A stretch of 24,273 nt of DNA, from positions 1 through 24,273 of the forward strand of contig CAJQNX010000029.1 of the NCBI GenBank assembly GCA_905479795.1, given 5' to 3'. The notes under the pieces were generated by a model. The model saw only the letters and a program-made list of their open reading frames with translations. It was not told where the DNA came from and made no database searches. A program made the position numbers and the translations under genes. Below, piece after piece: positions 8,590 through 17,170 of this stretch. The DNA comes from an uncultured Candidatus Midichloriaceae bacterium (lineage in GTDB: Bacteria > Pseudomonadota > Alphaproteobacteria > Rickettsiales > Midichloriaceae). How positions within the stretch are numbered: position 1 is the stretch's first letter; each line of letters begins with the position of its first letter.

Positions 8590-9036
8590 ATGTTTAAATA
8601 TTCTAATAATAAAATCATTGACCATAATATAAATAAAGTTTTTGAAGTGGTAACTGAAGTTGAAAATTACCCAAAATTCATTCCATGGTGCCATGGAGCA
8701 AGAGTTATTTCTAGATCTGAAGATGAAATTATTGCCGACTTAATTATATTGTTTAAAGCTGTAAATTTAAAGTATACATCGAGAGTTACGATAGAAAATA
8801 ACATAAAAAACGATGGTATAGCTCTTATTGAAACCAAAATGATCAAAGGCCCCTTTAATTTTCTAGAATCACGTTGGAAGATAAAAAAAATTGATGAAAC
8901 ATCCACATATGTTGATTTTAGTATAGAATTTTTATTAAAATCAACATTATTAGAAAAATTATTAACTCCATTATTTAATAAGGCATGTTCAAAAATTCTA
9001 AATTCCTTTGATGAATATATAAAAAATTTGCCTTAA
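8590..9036 (+). CDS. COQ10/RatA-like START-domain protein
   Basis: A 148-aa protein of the polyketide cyclase/START superfamily, COQ10/RatA branch. Diagnostic features are the opening HNINKVFEVVTEVENYPKFI (about residues 12-31) with the PWC motif that follows it, a central ADLIILFKAVNLKYTSRVTI strand pair, the GPFNFLESRWKI segment near 90-101 and a C-terminal amphipathic helix. In mitochondria and Alphaproteobacteria, COQ10 proteins bind ubiquinone and support respiration; the E. coli homologue RatA was described as a ribosome-association toxin. In a ubiquinone-using alphaproteobacterium the respiratory role is more likely. It is the last gene of the tight chain that starts with the permease; an 86-base gap follows. 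Confidence 0.88.
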   Translation: MFKYSNNKIIDHNINKVFEVVTEVENYPKFIPWCHGARVISRSEDEIIADLIILFKAVNLKYTSRVTIENNIKNDGIALIETKMIKGPFNFLESRWKIKKIDETSTYVDFSIEFLLKSTLLEKLLTPLFNKACSKILNSFDEYIKNLP

Positions 9037-9122
9037 TTGATTAAAATTACAATTAAAAGAGGAAAAATCCAGAAAAACGTGTTATAAGGTTAGGGTTTGA
9101 TTTTTAACATACTGTTTCACTT

Positions 9123-9902
9123 ATGACGAAAATTATTGGTATATTAAATTATAATGCAAATTCTTTTTCCGATGGTGGAAAATATAATCATCTTAAAGAT
9201 GCAAAGCACCGAGTAGATGAATTATTCAAAGATGGGGCTGATATAGTAGACATTGGTATATGCGCAACCTCTTACAAGGCACCTATAATATCTGAATCTG
9301 AGGAATTAGAAAGATTAAAACCGTTGCTAGAAGAGATAAATCCTAAAAATATTAGTATTGATAGCTACCATTACACAACTATGAAGTATGCCGCAGATAA
9401 AGGCGTTGCATATATAAATGACGTAAATGGCGGCAAAGACCCTAAAGTATTAGAATTAGTTGCTGCAAATCCTAATTTAAATTATATATGCATGAACAGC
9501 ATTGTTTTACCTGCTGATAAAGAAGTGCGAGTTGAGTCAATTAATGAAATTTATGATTGGGTTGGCAAAAAGATAGAAGAATGTGAAAAATTTGGAATTC
9601 AAAAAGAACGTCTTATAATTGATCCAGGCTTGGGCTTTACTACCGATTCTAGTCAATCAATAGGCATATTAAGAAATATTAGATACTTAAAAGAATTTGG
9701 AGTCAAAATATGCATTGGTCATTCAAGAAAATCTTTTTTTGAAGCCATTCCTGATTATGAAATGTATGATAGAGATATTGACACTTTAACCGCTTCACTT
9801 TATTTACTATTTCATGAAGTGGATTATATTAGAATCCATAATGTAAAAATGCATAAAAGATCCTTTATAATTTTTTCTAACTTGTTGAATACAGTTGATT
9901 AA
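9123..9902 (+). CDS. folP: Dihydropteroate synthase-like protein (divergent FolP)
   Basis: DHPS joins 4-aminobenzoate to the pterin diphosphate in folate synthesis. The 259-aa protein keeps the TIM-barrel landmarks: GILNYNANSFSDGG (residues 6-19), ADIVDIGICATS, SIDSYHYTTM, INDVNGG, IDPGLGF, GHSRKSFFEA and IRIHNV near the C terminus. Several active-site loops differ from typical DHPS: NVTPDSFSDGG has become NYNANSFSDGG, the STRPG loop reads ATSYKA and so lacks its arginine, the MHM loop reads CMNSIV, and RVHDV has become RIHNV. The SRKSF lysine is kept. It may be a diverged but working FolP or a paralogue with another pterin role. The glyS start follows two bases after its stop. Confidence 0.8.
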   Translation: MTKIIGILNYNANSFSDGGKYNHLKDAKHRVDELFKDGADIVDIGICATSYKAPIISESEELERLKPLLEEINPKNISIDSYHYTTMKYAADKGVAYINDVNGGKDPKVLELVAANPNLNYICMNSIVLPADKEVRVESINEIYDWVGKKIEECEKFGIQKERLIIDPGLGFTTDSSQSIGILRNIRYLKEFGVKICIGHSRKSFFEAIPDYEMYDRDIDTLTASLYLLFHEVDYIRIHNVKMHKRSFIIFSNLLNTVD

Positions 9903-9904
9903 TC

Positions 9905-11476
9905 ATGCCAGAATTACTCTTTGAAATTTACTCTGAAGAAATACCAAGTGAAGTACAAGACTTTAGCGCTTGCAAGATTTTTAATAATCTGCTTGAAAGC
10001 TTGCATAAATTATTTCATAAAGAATTTAATGGACAGTATTTTTTTACTCCAAAAAGAATAGGATTTTATATATTGGACATCCCTAAAATAGTTGATAGCA
10101 CTTCTTTAGAAATTAGAGGGCCAAAAATTACTGCTCCCAAAAAAGCAATTGAAGGGTTTTTAAAAAAATACAGTCTGAAAGATATTTCTTATCTTATAGA
10201 AAAGGAAGATTATTATTACTATAATGAAACATCAGAAAAAAAATGTGTTAAAGAAGTTATAAAACCAATTATTGAAGAAATCATTAAGACATTTATATGG
10301 CCAAAATCAATGAGGTGGGGAAAATACGATATAAAATGGATACGACCAATTCATTCAATATTATGTTCATTTGATAAAGAGATTATCCCGGTCAACTTTG
10401 GTCATATTACTGCAAGCAATCAAACATGTGGCAAAAATAAGATTATAAATGTTGATTCTTTTGCAACATATAAACAAAATTTAGAAGAACTTGGTATATG
10501 TATTTTTCAAGCAAAGAGATTGGAAATAATTGAAACACAATCTAATAATATTTGTGAATCATTGAACATTTCTGTTATAAAAGATGATGTGCTAATAAGG
10601 GAAATTGCCAACTTAGTTGAATTTCCTTATGTTACTATTGGTAAAATTGAAGAAAAATTCATGAAATTACCAAAAGAAATTTTAATATCAATGCTTAAAT
10701 TTCATCAAAAATATTTGATGACACAAGATAGTAATGGTAACTTGGCACCATATTTTATTATTGTCTCAAATGTTATGACAATTGATAATTTACAAACCAT
10801 TATTACTGGAAATGAAAAGGTTCTAAGATCTAGGCTTTCGGATGCTGAATATTTTTATAATCAAGATCTCAAAACAAAACTCATTGATAAATTTGTAAAA
10901 CTTAAAAAAATTACCTTTCATCATGAAATAGGTAGCTACTATGATAAAATACAGACAGTGCAAAAAGTTGCTTTAGACATTGCTAAACAAATGCATCTTA
11001 ATAATAAAGATAAAATTGAACGAACATCACTACTAATAAAATCAGATCTAGTTACAGAAATTGTAAATGAATTGCCTGAATTACAAGGTATTGCTGGTTA
11101 TTATTATGCATTAAATGATAATGAAGATAATGATGTTGCAAACGCAATCAAAGAGCATTATTTACCACAAGGTCCTAGCGATCCAGTGCCAAGGAAAGCT
11201 TTGAGTATAATAATGGCGTTAGCGGATAAAATAGTTACTTTAAACTCAATGTTTGAGATTAATATTAAACCAACAGGCTCTAAGGATCCCTATGCACTAA
11301 GAAGAGCTGCTATTGGTATTATAAGAATTATTTGTTCAAATGAATTGGAAATTAAACTAAGTCATTTACTCAATAAAGACGTGATATATTTTATCAAAGA
11401 AAGAGTTGGAATTTTATCAAATAATCAAAAAAATATTTATTCTATTGATTTAAAATATATCAATAATTCTTTATAA
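9905..11476 (+). pseudogene. glyS: Glycyl-tRNA synthetase beta subunit, 3'-truncated
   Basis: GlyS pairs with GlyQ to charge tRNA-Gly. The first 523 residues match the family well: MPELLFEIYSEEIPSEVQ, MRWGKYDIKWIRPIHSILCS near 135-155, VEFPYVTIGKIEEKFMKLPK, SNVMTIDNLQTIITGNEKVL, RLSDAEYFYNQD, GIAGYYYALNDNEDNDVANA and KPTGSKDPYALRRAAIGIIR. The family is about 660-690 residues long, so roughly 140-165 residues are missing, including most of the C-terminal anticodon-binding region. No continuation appears in any frame after the stop; DNA resembling a DASS-transporter tail starts at 11490. glyQ is not beside it; folP is immediately upstream. The protein may be non-functional or a tolerated truncation, so another glycyl-tRNA synthetase could exist elsewhere. 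Confidence 0.85.
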
Positions 11477-11487
11477 AATATTATAAA

Positions 11488-11605
11488 TTAAATCAATACC
11501 AACCAATAAATTTCCACCAAATAGCACTGGTCCTATTGACAATAAGCAGAAGTTTATAATAATCAAAAGAATCTTAAAAGTTATAGGCAAGGCATGGGTA
11601 ATTAT
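11488..11605 (-). pseudogene. Relic of a DASS-transporter 3' end
   Basis: Translated on the minus strand, the end of this stretch reads SAIWWKFIGWY then a TGA stop. The intact tail of the DASS gene at 12114-12150 reads CSVWWKLIGWY then TGA. Upstream codons also align loosely (LLLIVNRT versus NILIWLST). The last 30 bases are almost identical to the paralogous tail. This is a decayed second copy of a transporter 3' end, lying convergent to the truncated glyS and ending just past its stop. The upstream limit is uncertain because similarity fades. Confidence 0.65.
11490..11519. repeat. 30-bp direct repeat, copy A
   Basis: This copy matches the copy at 12109-12138 at 28 of 30 bases, in the same orientation about 620 bases apart. 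It covers the last codons and stop of the DASS-tail relic. The two copies flank the unknown 154-aa gene. Confidence 0.85.
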
Positions 11606-12058
11606 AAAAGATTTATGGACGATATTGGTAAGGAAATTGGTTACGGTATCAAAAAAAACGATCATCACATTACACCAATGTCTAAGGCAATTGTTGTTTT
11701 AAGGAAAATAAATAATGAATTAAAAATTGTAACTAGTTATCCAATAGATTTTGACGTTAGTAAGGCGAAAGATATGGATGATCAGTATGAAGAATTTTCC
11801 TGTTTATTATTATACTTTTTACATGACTCTTATGAGAAGCCAGAAATATCTGAAATACAGACTATACAAAGATATGTTTTAGAAGAGGATAGTCATAATA
11901 TCAAGAGGGCACTTGAAGAAGGAGCAGTAGTATTAAAACTGGAACCTTTCCCCCATGAATGGATTATAAACACAATAAATCGCGAGGTTGACTCTGGATG
12001 GGCACATGAGATAATTGAAATGCTGGAACAAGAAGCTAAGAAAGCTGGGAAAATATAG
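11594..12058 (+). CDS. Hypothetical protein, 154 aa, unrecognised
   Basis: I do not recognise a family. The protein is acidic overall and probably cytosolic, with no signal peptide or membrane segment. A conserved-looking core near residues 22-50 (KNDHHITPMSKAIVVLRKI, then KIVTSYPID) is followed by an acidic middle and a C-terminal helical segment (WAHEIIEMLEQEAKKAGKI). The HITP...VVLR...VTSYP pattern has a flavour of C-terminal nuclease-toxin domains, but I cannot support that from sequence alone. The frame is open for another 16 codons upstream of the ATG, so it could be the tail of a longer lost gene. It lies between two copies of a DASS 3' tail in a rearranged zone and ends with TAG, the only plus-strand gene here to do so. 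Confidence 0.55.
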   Translation: MGNYKRFMDDIGKEIGYGIKKNDHHITPMSKAIVVLRKINNELKIVTSYPIDFDVSKAKDMDDQYEEFSCLLLYFLHDSYEKPEISEIQTIQRYVLEEDSHNIKRALEEGAVVLKLEPFPHEWIINTINREVDSGWAHEIIEMLEQEAKKAGKI

Positions 12059-12108
12059 CTGTGAGAGGGTGTGATATACTTTGTGTAAGTTAAATTATTT
12101 TAGTTACT

Positions 12109-12138
12109 AAATCAGTACCAACCAATAAGTTTCCACCA
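12109..12138. repeat. 30-bp direct repeat, copy B
   Basis: Partner of the repeat at 11490-11519 (28 of 30 bases match). It covers the final codons and TGA stop of the DASS transporter pseudogene, coding for WWKLIGWY. Confidence 0.85.
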
Positions 12139-13515
12139 CACACTACAAGTACTTAGCCATATCAATATGTTAATAGTGGAAATAAAAAATCCAATTTTAC
12201 ACCATTTTTGTACCTTTACTCCACTTATCGAAAAATACCCTGGCGCTGTACCAATTGTATAATGAGTTAATCCCCCAGATAATATTGCAAATATGGCTAA
12301 CACCATAACTGATATTTTATCTGGAATACTAAAATTTAATAAAATAATTAAAAATGGTGCAAATAAAGTTGAAACATATGCTGTTGTGCTCACAAACAAG
12401 TAATGTAAATAAAAAAATAAAAACAGCGCTACCGGTATTACAATGGTTTTGTCTACATCATTAATAAAGTATTTAATTTCTTCATTAATCCAATTTATAG
12501 CACCAAATTTCACTAAATAATCTGAAAGCATTAATAAGGTGCTAAACCATATAAAAATTCCCCACGCTTTCTTATTAGTTATAACATCATCCCAGGGTAT
12601 AACACCCGTTATGAGTAAAATTGAAAATCCTATCAATATAGTTTTGGTTGCATTTATCCCCAAATAATCTCCAAATATCCATAGTGTAATCAGCCCTATT
12701 AATGTGGATGTAATTAGTATTTCTTCCTTTGTAAATGACTTTAATGAATCAAGCTGACTTTTAGCAAATTGTTTAACTTTACTAATATCTATATTGCTTG
12801 GTTTTAAAATATAATACAAAAATATAGGCATAAGGATTAAATTTAACAATCATGGAATTATCGCTGCTATAAACCATGTACTCCATGAAATATTGATACC
12901 AAATGTACTGGCAATACTTACTATAAGTGGATTTGCTGCCATTGCAGTTAATGTTATAGCACTAGTAATAACTGTTGAATGAAAACAAACTTGTATTAAA
13001 TAAAAATTGACATCCTCCTTTTTTCCTTTTTCATCAAGCACTTCTATTAATGATGCAAGAATAGGATAAATAATTCCACCACCTCTTGCAACTATACTCG
13101 GTATTGCAGGTGATAGTATTAATTCACAAATCACTAATGTATAAGATAAACTAATTAAACTATTTCTTGATTTACAAATCAAATAGTATGCAATTCTTTT
13201 TCCTAATCCTGATTTAGAGATACTCTCTGAAACAAATAATGCTAATAGCACCAACCATGAAACATTTGAATTAAAACCTGATAATGCCTCAGAAGTGCTT
13301 AAAGTTCCCGTTATTACTGTTGCAGTTAGGCTCAAAATTGCAAGAGCACCAAGAGGCATTGGTGCAGAGATAATTGTTATGATTGTTGCTATAAATATTA
13401 TGAGTAAATGCCATCCGCTTTCAGAGATACCATCTGGTTTGAATTCCCATAAGCCTGCAGTAAGCAGAGTTAGTATTATCAATACTTTTGGAATTTTATT
13501 TAAAATACTTAGCAT
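12112..13515 (-). pseudogene. DASS/SLC13-family anion:Na+ symporter, interrupted by an in-frame TGA
   Basis: DASS proteins import di- and tricarboxylates or other anions with sodium across the inner membrane. The two halves lie in the same frame and are split only by TGA at 12852-12850; together they make about 467 codons, a normal family length. Family marks are PMPLGALAILSLTATVITGT, ALSGFNSNVSWLVLLALF, GLGKRIAY, SPAIPS, AMAANPLIVSIA and, in the second half, GGLTHYTIGTAPGYF. The break falls at AAIIP-stop-LLNLILMP, where relatives usually have PG(L), so one GGA-to-TGA change could explain it. The first SNT motif (sodium/substrate site) reads S-I-V at 13098-13090, a second sign of decay. A TTG directly after the stop could only make a half-transporter. 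It lies 24 bases downstream of ileS. Confidence 0.85.
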
Positions 13516-13539
13516 GCTATGTAAAAAAATATATCTAAT

Positions 13540-16500
13540 TTATAATTTAGTAATTTTTAAATTGAAGCTGCCTGATTCAATTATGATGTTTTTTTGTCCG
13601 CCTAATACTTCTTCAAAGCCATTTTTTATTTCATCCACCAAAGTTTGCTCTTTGATATATTCTGTCCAATTTTCTATACTTTGATTAATCATTACATCAT
13701 CACTCACAATCTCTAAGATTATTCTATCTGTAATTTCTAAATCCATATCCTTTCTTGTTTGCTGAATAGATCTTACAATATCTCGAGCAATGCCTTCAAG
13801 CTCCAGCTCTTTATTGATATCTAAATCAACTAGCACCAGAGCATCATTTGTTGAAAGAGCACCAATATTATTTTTATATTGCTCTTTTGCTTTTAATTTC
13901 AAATCAAACTCATTGTTGCTCAACAAACTTCCTGCTATCTCAATTTCATCTCCTACAATTTTCCAATCTCCTGCTTTATTGGCATTAATTATGTCCTTTA
14001 TTTTTTCTGGCAATCTTTTTGCAAGCACTGAAAAATTAATTTTTATTTTGTAATCAGCATATTTAATAATCTCTTCTTTTCCTAAATTAGCCCAACTCTT
14101 CACATTTATCTCATCTAGTACTAATTGCTTCAATTCTTCTGAAAGACTACTATCTGCCACCCCAATAAATGTAACTTTTGAAAGGGGTTGCCTTATACGT
14201 ATTTTTTGATCATTTCTAATTCTAAGAGCTGTAGTACAAGCATCTCTTACTTTTTCCATATTAAGTATAAGTGCCTTATTGTAAGAATAGGTATCCAAAT
14301 TTGGAAATTTTTCCAAATGCACACTTGATGAATTAGTATCTAAATTTGAAAATATAGCCTCAGAAATCATAGGTAATAATGGTGCTATTGCCCTGACTAA
14401 AATATGTAAAACAGAGTATAATGTATTGTAAGCATATATTTTATCTTGATCTTTTTGGTGGCGCCAAAATCTTTCTCTAGAACGTCTTATATACCAATTA
14501 TTGAGTATTTCTAAAAACTCTTCCGCAGATTTAGTAGCACAAACAGTGTCATATTCATCTAAAGAAGCTTTTATTGTCTCTACTACATCAACCAATTTTG
14601 AAATTATATATTTATCCAAAATGTTTGTGGAATTTAAGTCTAGTTCTGATTGGATTTTGTCTGCTTTAGAATAAATTGAAAAAAAGTGAAATGCATTCCA
14701 CAATGGTTTTAGGGTGGATTTTACAGCTTCTTTTATTCCATCTGCATTTTTATCCATCACTAATTCTTGCCCCTTCATCACTGATGAAGACATCATAAAC
14801 CAGCGCATAGCATCTGCTCCATATTTCTCAAACACTTCCTTAGGATCAGGATAATTTTTAAGGCGTTTAGAAAGCTTTTGCCCTCCATCACCAAGAATCA
14901 CACCATGGCATATGCAATTTAAAAATGGTGGCTTGTCAAACAAAGCCGTAGAAAGAACAATAAGGGTATAAAACCATCCCCTCGTCTGTGCTAAATATTC
15001 AACTATGAAATCAGCTGGAAAATTATTTTCAAACCGATCCTTATTTTCGAAAGGGTAATGCATCTGGGCATATGGCATTGAGCCACTTTCAAACCAACAA
15101 TCAAGAATTTCTGGAACACGCCTTAATTTTGATCTACCAGTAGGATCCGTTGGATTAGGCTTCGTAAGTGAGTCAATATATGGTCTATGTAAATCCTTCA
15201 CTTTAGTATCAAATGCTTCTTCAATTTCTTTTATAGAACCATAGACCTCTATATGAGGATATTCTGGATCATCACTTTGCCAAACCGGAATTGGACATCC
15301 CCAAAATCTGTTTCTAGAAATAGACCAATCTCTTGCATTTTCTAACCATTTACCAAACAACCCTGATTTGATATGACCTGGTATCCAATTAATTTCCTGA
15401 TTATTTTTTATCATTTTATCTTTAATTGCCGTTACCTTGACATACCAAGATGGAACAGCTTTATAGATAAGTGGTGTATCAGTCCTCCAACAATGAGGAT
15501 AATTATGAATATATTGTTCTGTTTTTATCCATAAATTTTGGTTTTTTAGACTAATTATTATATCTTCATTTGTTTCAAAAACTTGCTTCCCCACATATTC
15601 TTCAACTGGATAAGTAAACTTTCCAGCACTATCAACAGGGCACACTAATTCTATATTATTTTTTTCACATAAAATTTGATCATCTTCCCCGAAACCAGGT
15701 GCAATATGCACTATACCAGTACCATCATCTGTTGTAACAAAATCTGCATGAAATATGGAAAAAGCATTCTGCTGATCTTTAAAATAACTAAATACTGGAA
15801 CATATTTTAGTCCTATCAAATCAGCACCCTTTATCTTTTTTATAATATAATTTCCTAATTCTTTTTCATACTTTGATAGTAAATTTTCAGCAATAATGAT
15901 TGCTACTCCCTCCTTCTCCACCACTACATAATCAATATTTTCCCCAACTGCTATTGCCAAATTAGATGGTAATGTCCATGGAGTCGTAGTCCAAACAGCA
16001 AGAAGGACTGATTTATACCCCTTAATAATCTGATCTCCCTCAATAAGCTCAAATCCAAGAGTGACTGCTTTGCTATGCTTTTCCCTATAAGAATTATCAA
16101 TTCTTGTTTCAAAATCTGAAACAGGGGTTTCACACGCCCATGAATATGGCATCACCTTCATAGATTGATAAACAAGACCTTTATTATGAAGTTCTTTAAA
16201 TGCCCAAATTACACTTTCCATGTAATTTTTGTCCATAGTTTTATAATCGTTGCCAAAATCTACCCAGCGCGCCTGTCTAGTGACATAGTCTTGCCACTCA
16301 TTGGTGTATTTTAAAACTGATTCTTTGCAATAATTATTAAATTTTTCAATACCATAATCTTCTATGGCAATTTTTCCAGATATATTGAGTTTTTTCTCCG
16401 CATACATTTCCGCAGGGAGTCCATGACAATCCCAACCAAACCTTCTATCAACCTTTTTGCCACGCATAGTTTGGTATCTTGCAAATAAATCTTTGATAAA

Positions 16501-16692
16501 ACCAGTTAACAAATGACCATAATGCGGCAATCCATTAGCAAAAGGAGGGCCATCATAAAAAATGAACTCTTCATTGCCTTTTAGAGTTTTTAAGAACGTA
16601 TTTTCTTCCTGCCATTTCTTTAAGACGCTCTTTTCTATTTTACTAAAGTCATCTGTATCTAATTTTATTGAATCTTTAGAACTTATGAACAT
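13540..16692 (-). CDS. ileS: Isoleucyl-tRNA synthetase, long eukaryote-like type
   Basis: IleRS charges tRNA-Ile in the cytosol. The 1050-aa protein has the class I signatures: the HIGH motif as HYGH in PPFANGLPHYGHLLTG (residues 49-64) and the KMSKS motif as KLSKR (606-610) within GDGGQKLSKRLKNYPDP. The editing domain carries VWTTTPWTLPSNLAIAVG and TDDGTGIVHIAPGFGEDD. The catalytic core contains DWSISRNRFWGCPIPVW and ILDCWFESGSMPYAQMHYP. The length, HYGH and KLSKR variants and lack of an obvious C-terminal zinc cluster match the eukaryote-like IleRS class, known in Rickettsia and often associated with mupirocin tolerance. No break is seen. It is upstream of the broken DASS gene on the same strand. 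Confidence 0.96.
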   Translation of the reverse strand: MFISSKDSIKLDTDDFSKIEKSVLKKWQEENTFLKTLKGNEEFIFYDGPPFANGLPHYGHLLTGFIKDLFARYQTMRGKKVDRRFGWDCHGLPAEMYAEKKLNISGKIAIEDYGIEKFNNYCKESVLKYTNEWQDYVTRQARWVDFGNDYKTMDKNYMESVIWAFKELHNKGLVYQSMKVMPYSWACETPVSDFETRIDNSYREKHSKAVTLGFELIEGDQIIKGYKSVLLAVWTTTPWTLPSNLAIAVGENIDYVVVEKEGVAIIIAENLLSKYEKELGNYIIKKIKGADLIGLKYVPVFSYFKDQQNAFSIFHADFVTTDDGTGIVHIAPGFGEDDQILCEKNNIELVCPVDSAGKFTYPVEEYVGKQVFETNEDIIISLKNQNLWIKTEQYIHNYPHCWRTDTPLIYKAVPSWYVKVTAIKDKMIKNNQEINWIPGHIKSGLFGKWLENARDWSISRNRFWGCPIPVWQSDDPEYPHIEVYGSIKEIEEAFDTKVKDLHRPYIDSLTKPNPTDPTGRSKLRRVPEILDCWFESGSMPYAQMHYPFENKDRFENNFPADFIVEYLAQTRGWFYTLIVLSTALFDKPPFLNCICHGVILGDGGQKLSKRLKNYPDPKEVFEKYGADAMRWFMMSSSVMKGQELVMDKNADGIKEAVKSTLKPLWNAFHFFSIYSKADKIQSELDLNSTNILDKYIISKLVDVVETIKASLDEYDTVCATKSAEEFLEILNNWYIRRSRERFWRHQKDQDKIYAYNTLYSVLHILVRAIAPLLPMISEAIFSNLDTNSSSVHLEKFPNLDTYSYNKALILNMEKVRDACTTALRIRNDQKIRIRQPLSKVTFIGVADSSLSEELKQLVLDEINVKSWANLGKEEIIKYADYKIKINFSVLAKRLPEKIKDIINANKAGDWKIVGDEIEIAGSLLSNNEFDLKLKAKEQYKNNIGALSTNDALVLVDLDINKELELEGIARDIVRSIQQTRKDMDLEITDRIILEIVSDDVMINQSIENWTEYIKEQTLVDEIKNGFEEVLGGQKNIIIESGSFNLKITKL

Positions 16693-16783
16693 AAGATAAA
16701 TTTACCAAAACGATTTGCAAATGTTATACCTAAAAAATCACCAATAAGCAATTACTAGTTCCTTGTGAGCAATATCTATAAAA

Positions 16784-16809
16784 CAACTAGACCGCAAGCG
16801 ACCTAGTTG
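16784..16809. repeat. Inverted repeat, possible IS200-type end hairpin
   Basis: CAACTAG (16784-16790) and CTAGTTG (16803-16809) are a perfect 7-bp inverted repeat with a 12-base loop. It lies about 45 bases beyond the 3' end of the transposase fragment, where an IS200/IS605 element keeps its subterminal hairpin. The element is otherwise too degraded to confirm. Confidence 0.4.
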
Positions 16810-16853
16810 CATCGGATGTTTAACTTCCTCTGCACAGCCTCTCGCTTATCCAT

Positions 16854-16985
16854 TTACTGCAACTGATTTTTCACATATCGTCTGATCGTACCTTCATTTG
16901 CATCACCTATGCTTTTTACAAAATAACTTTGAGTCCAAAGCTTCCCTCCCCAAAAATATTTATTTTTGATATTTTTATAATATTC
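16854..16985 (-). pseudogene. IS200/IS605-family transposase (TnpA) C-terminal fragment
   Basis: About 43 codons of the C-terminal part of a Y1 transposase remain, ending in TAA at 16856-16854. The stretch reads FWGGKLWTQSYFVKSIGD and continues EGTIRRYVKNQ, which matches the ending of IS200-type TnpA (a W-G-x-x-x-W-x-x-x-Y-F-V core, then an I-R-x-Y-V-x-x-Q helix). Upstream the frame holds several stops and the N-terminal catalytic parts cannot be found. It is a dead remnant, not an active element. Confidence 0.8.
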
Positions 16986-17170
16986 AAAAAATTTTCTTCA
17001 CATTTAGGTTTCCACCTCCCATCATATCTCTAACTCAATTCATATCCCACGTCTGTTTAACATTGCCCCCTTCCTTAAAGTACAATATGCATTGAACTTA
17101 CACACAAAATTTTATAAACTACCGAATTATAATATGATCTATCATAGATAAATTTAATGAGTAGTGAGTT

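Larger units (their letters stand above)
16693..17170. other. Intergenic region with transposase relic (478 bases)
   Basis: The gap lies between the divergent ileS and DUF4153 genes. It holds a dead IS200/IS605-type transposase fragment on the minus strand (16854-16985) and an inverted repeat (16784-16809). A TATAAT box at 17128-17133, 37 bases before the DUF4153 ATG, may be a -10 element, but no good -35 box is spaced correctly. I see no intact gene in it. Confidence 0.7.

Noticed and set aside
8590..9036. RatA as a toxin of a toxin-antitoxin pair
   Set aside because: No antitoxin-like partner gene is present, and the operon context with an ABC importer in an alphaproteobacterium fits the COQ10 ubiquinone-binding role better.
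11471..11668. 65-aa minus-strand frame after glyS
   Set aside because: The translated frame itself is meaningless; the adjacent frame carries the DASS-tail relic (WWKFIGWY), so this is decayed DNA, not a gene.
12112..12849. Second half of the DASS gene as a separate 245-aa protein starting at TTG
   Set aside because: It is in the same frame as the first half, the start codon directly follows the stop with no ribosome binding site, and it would be half of a transporter.
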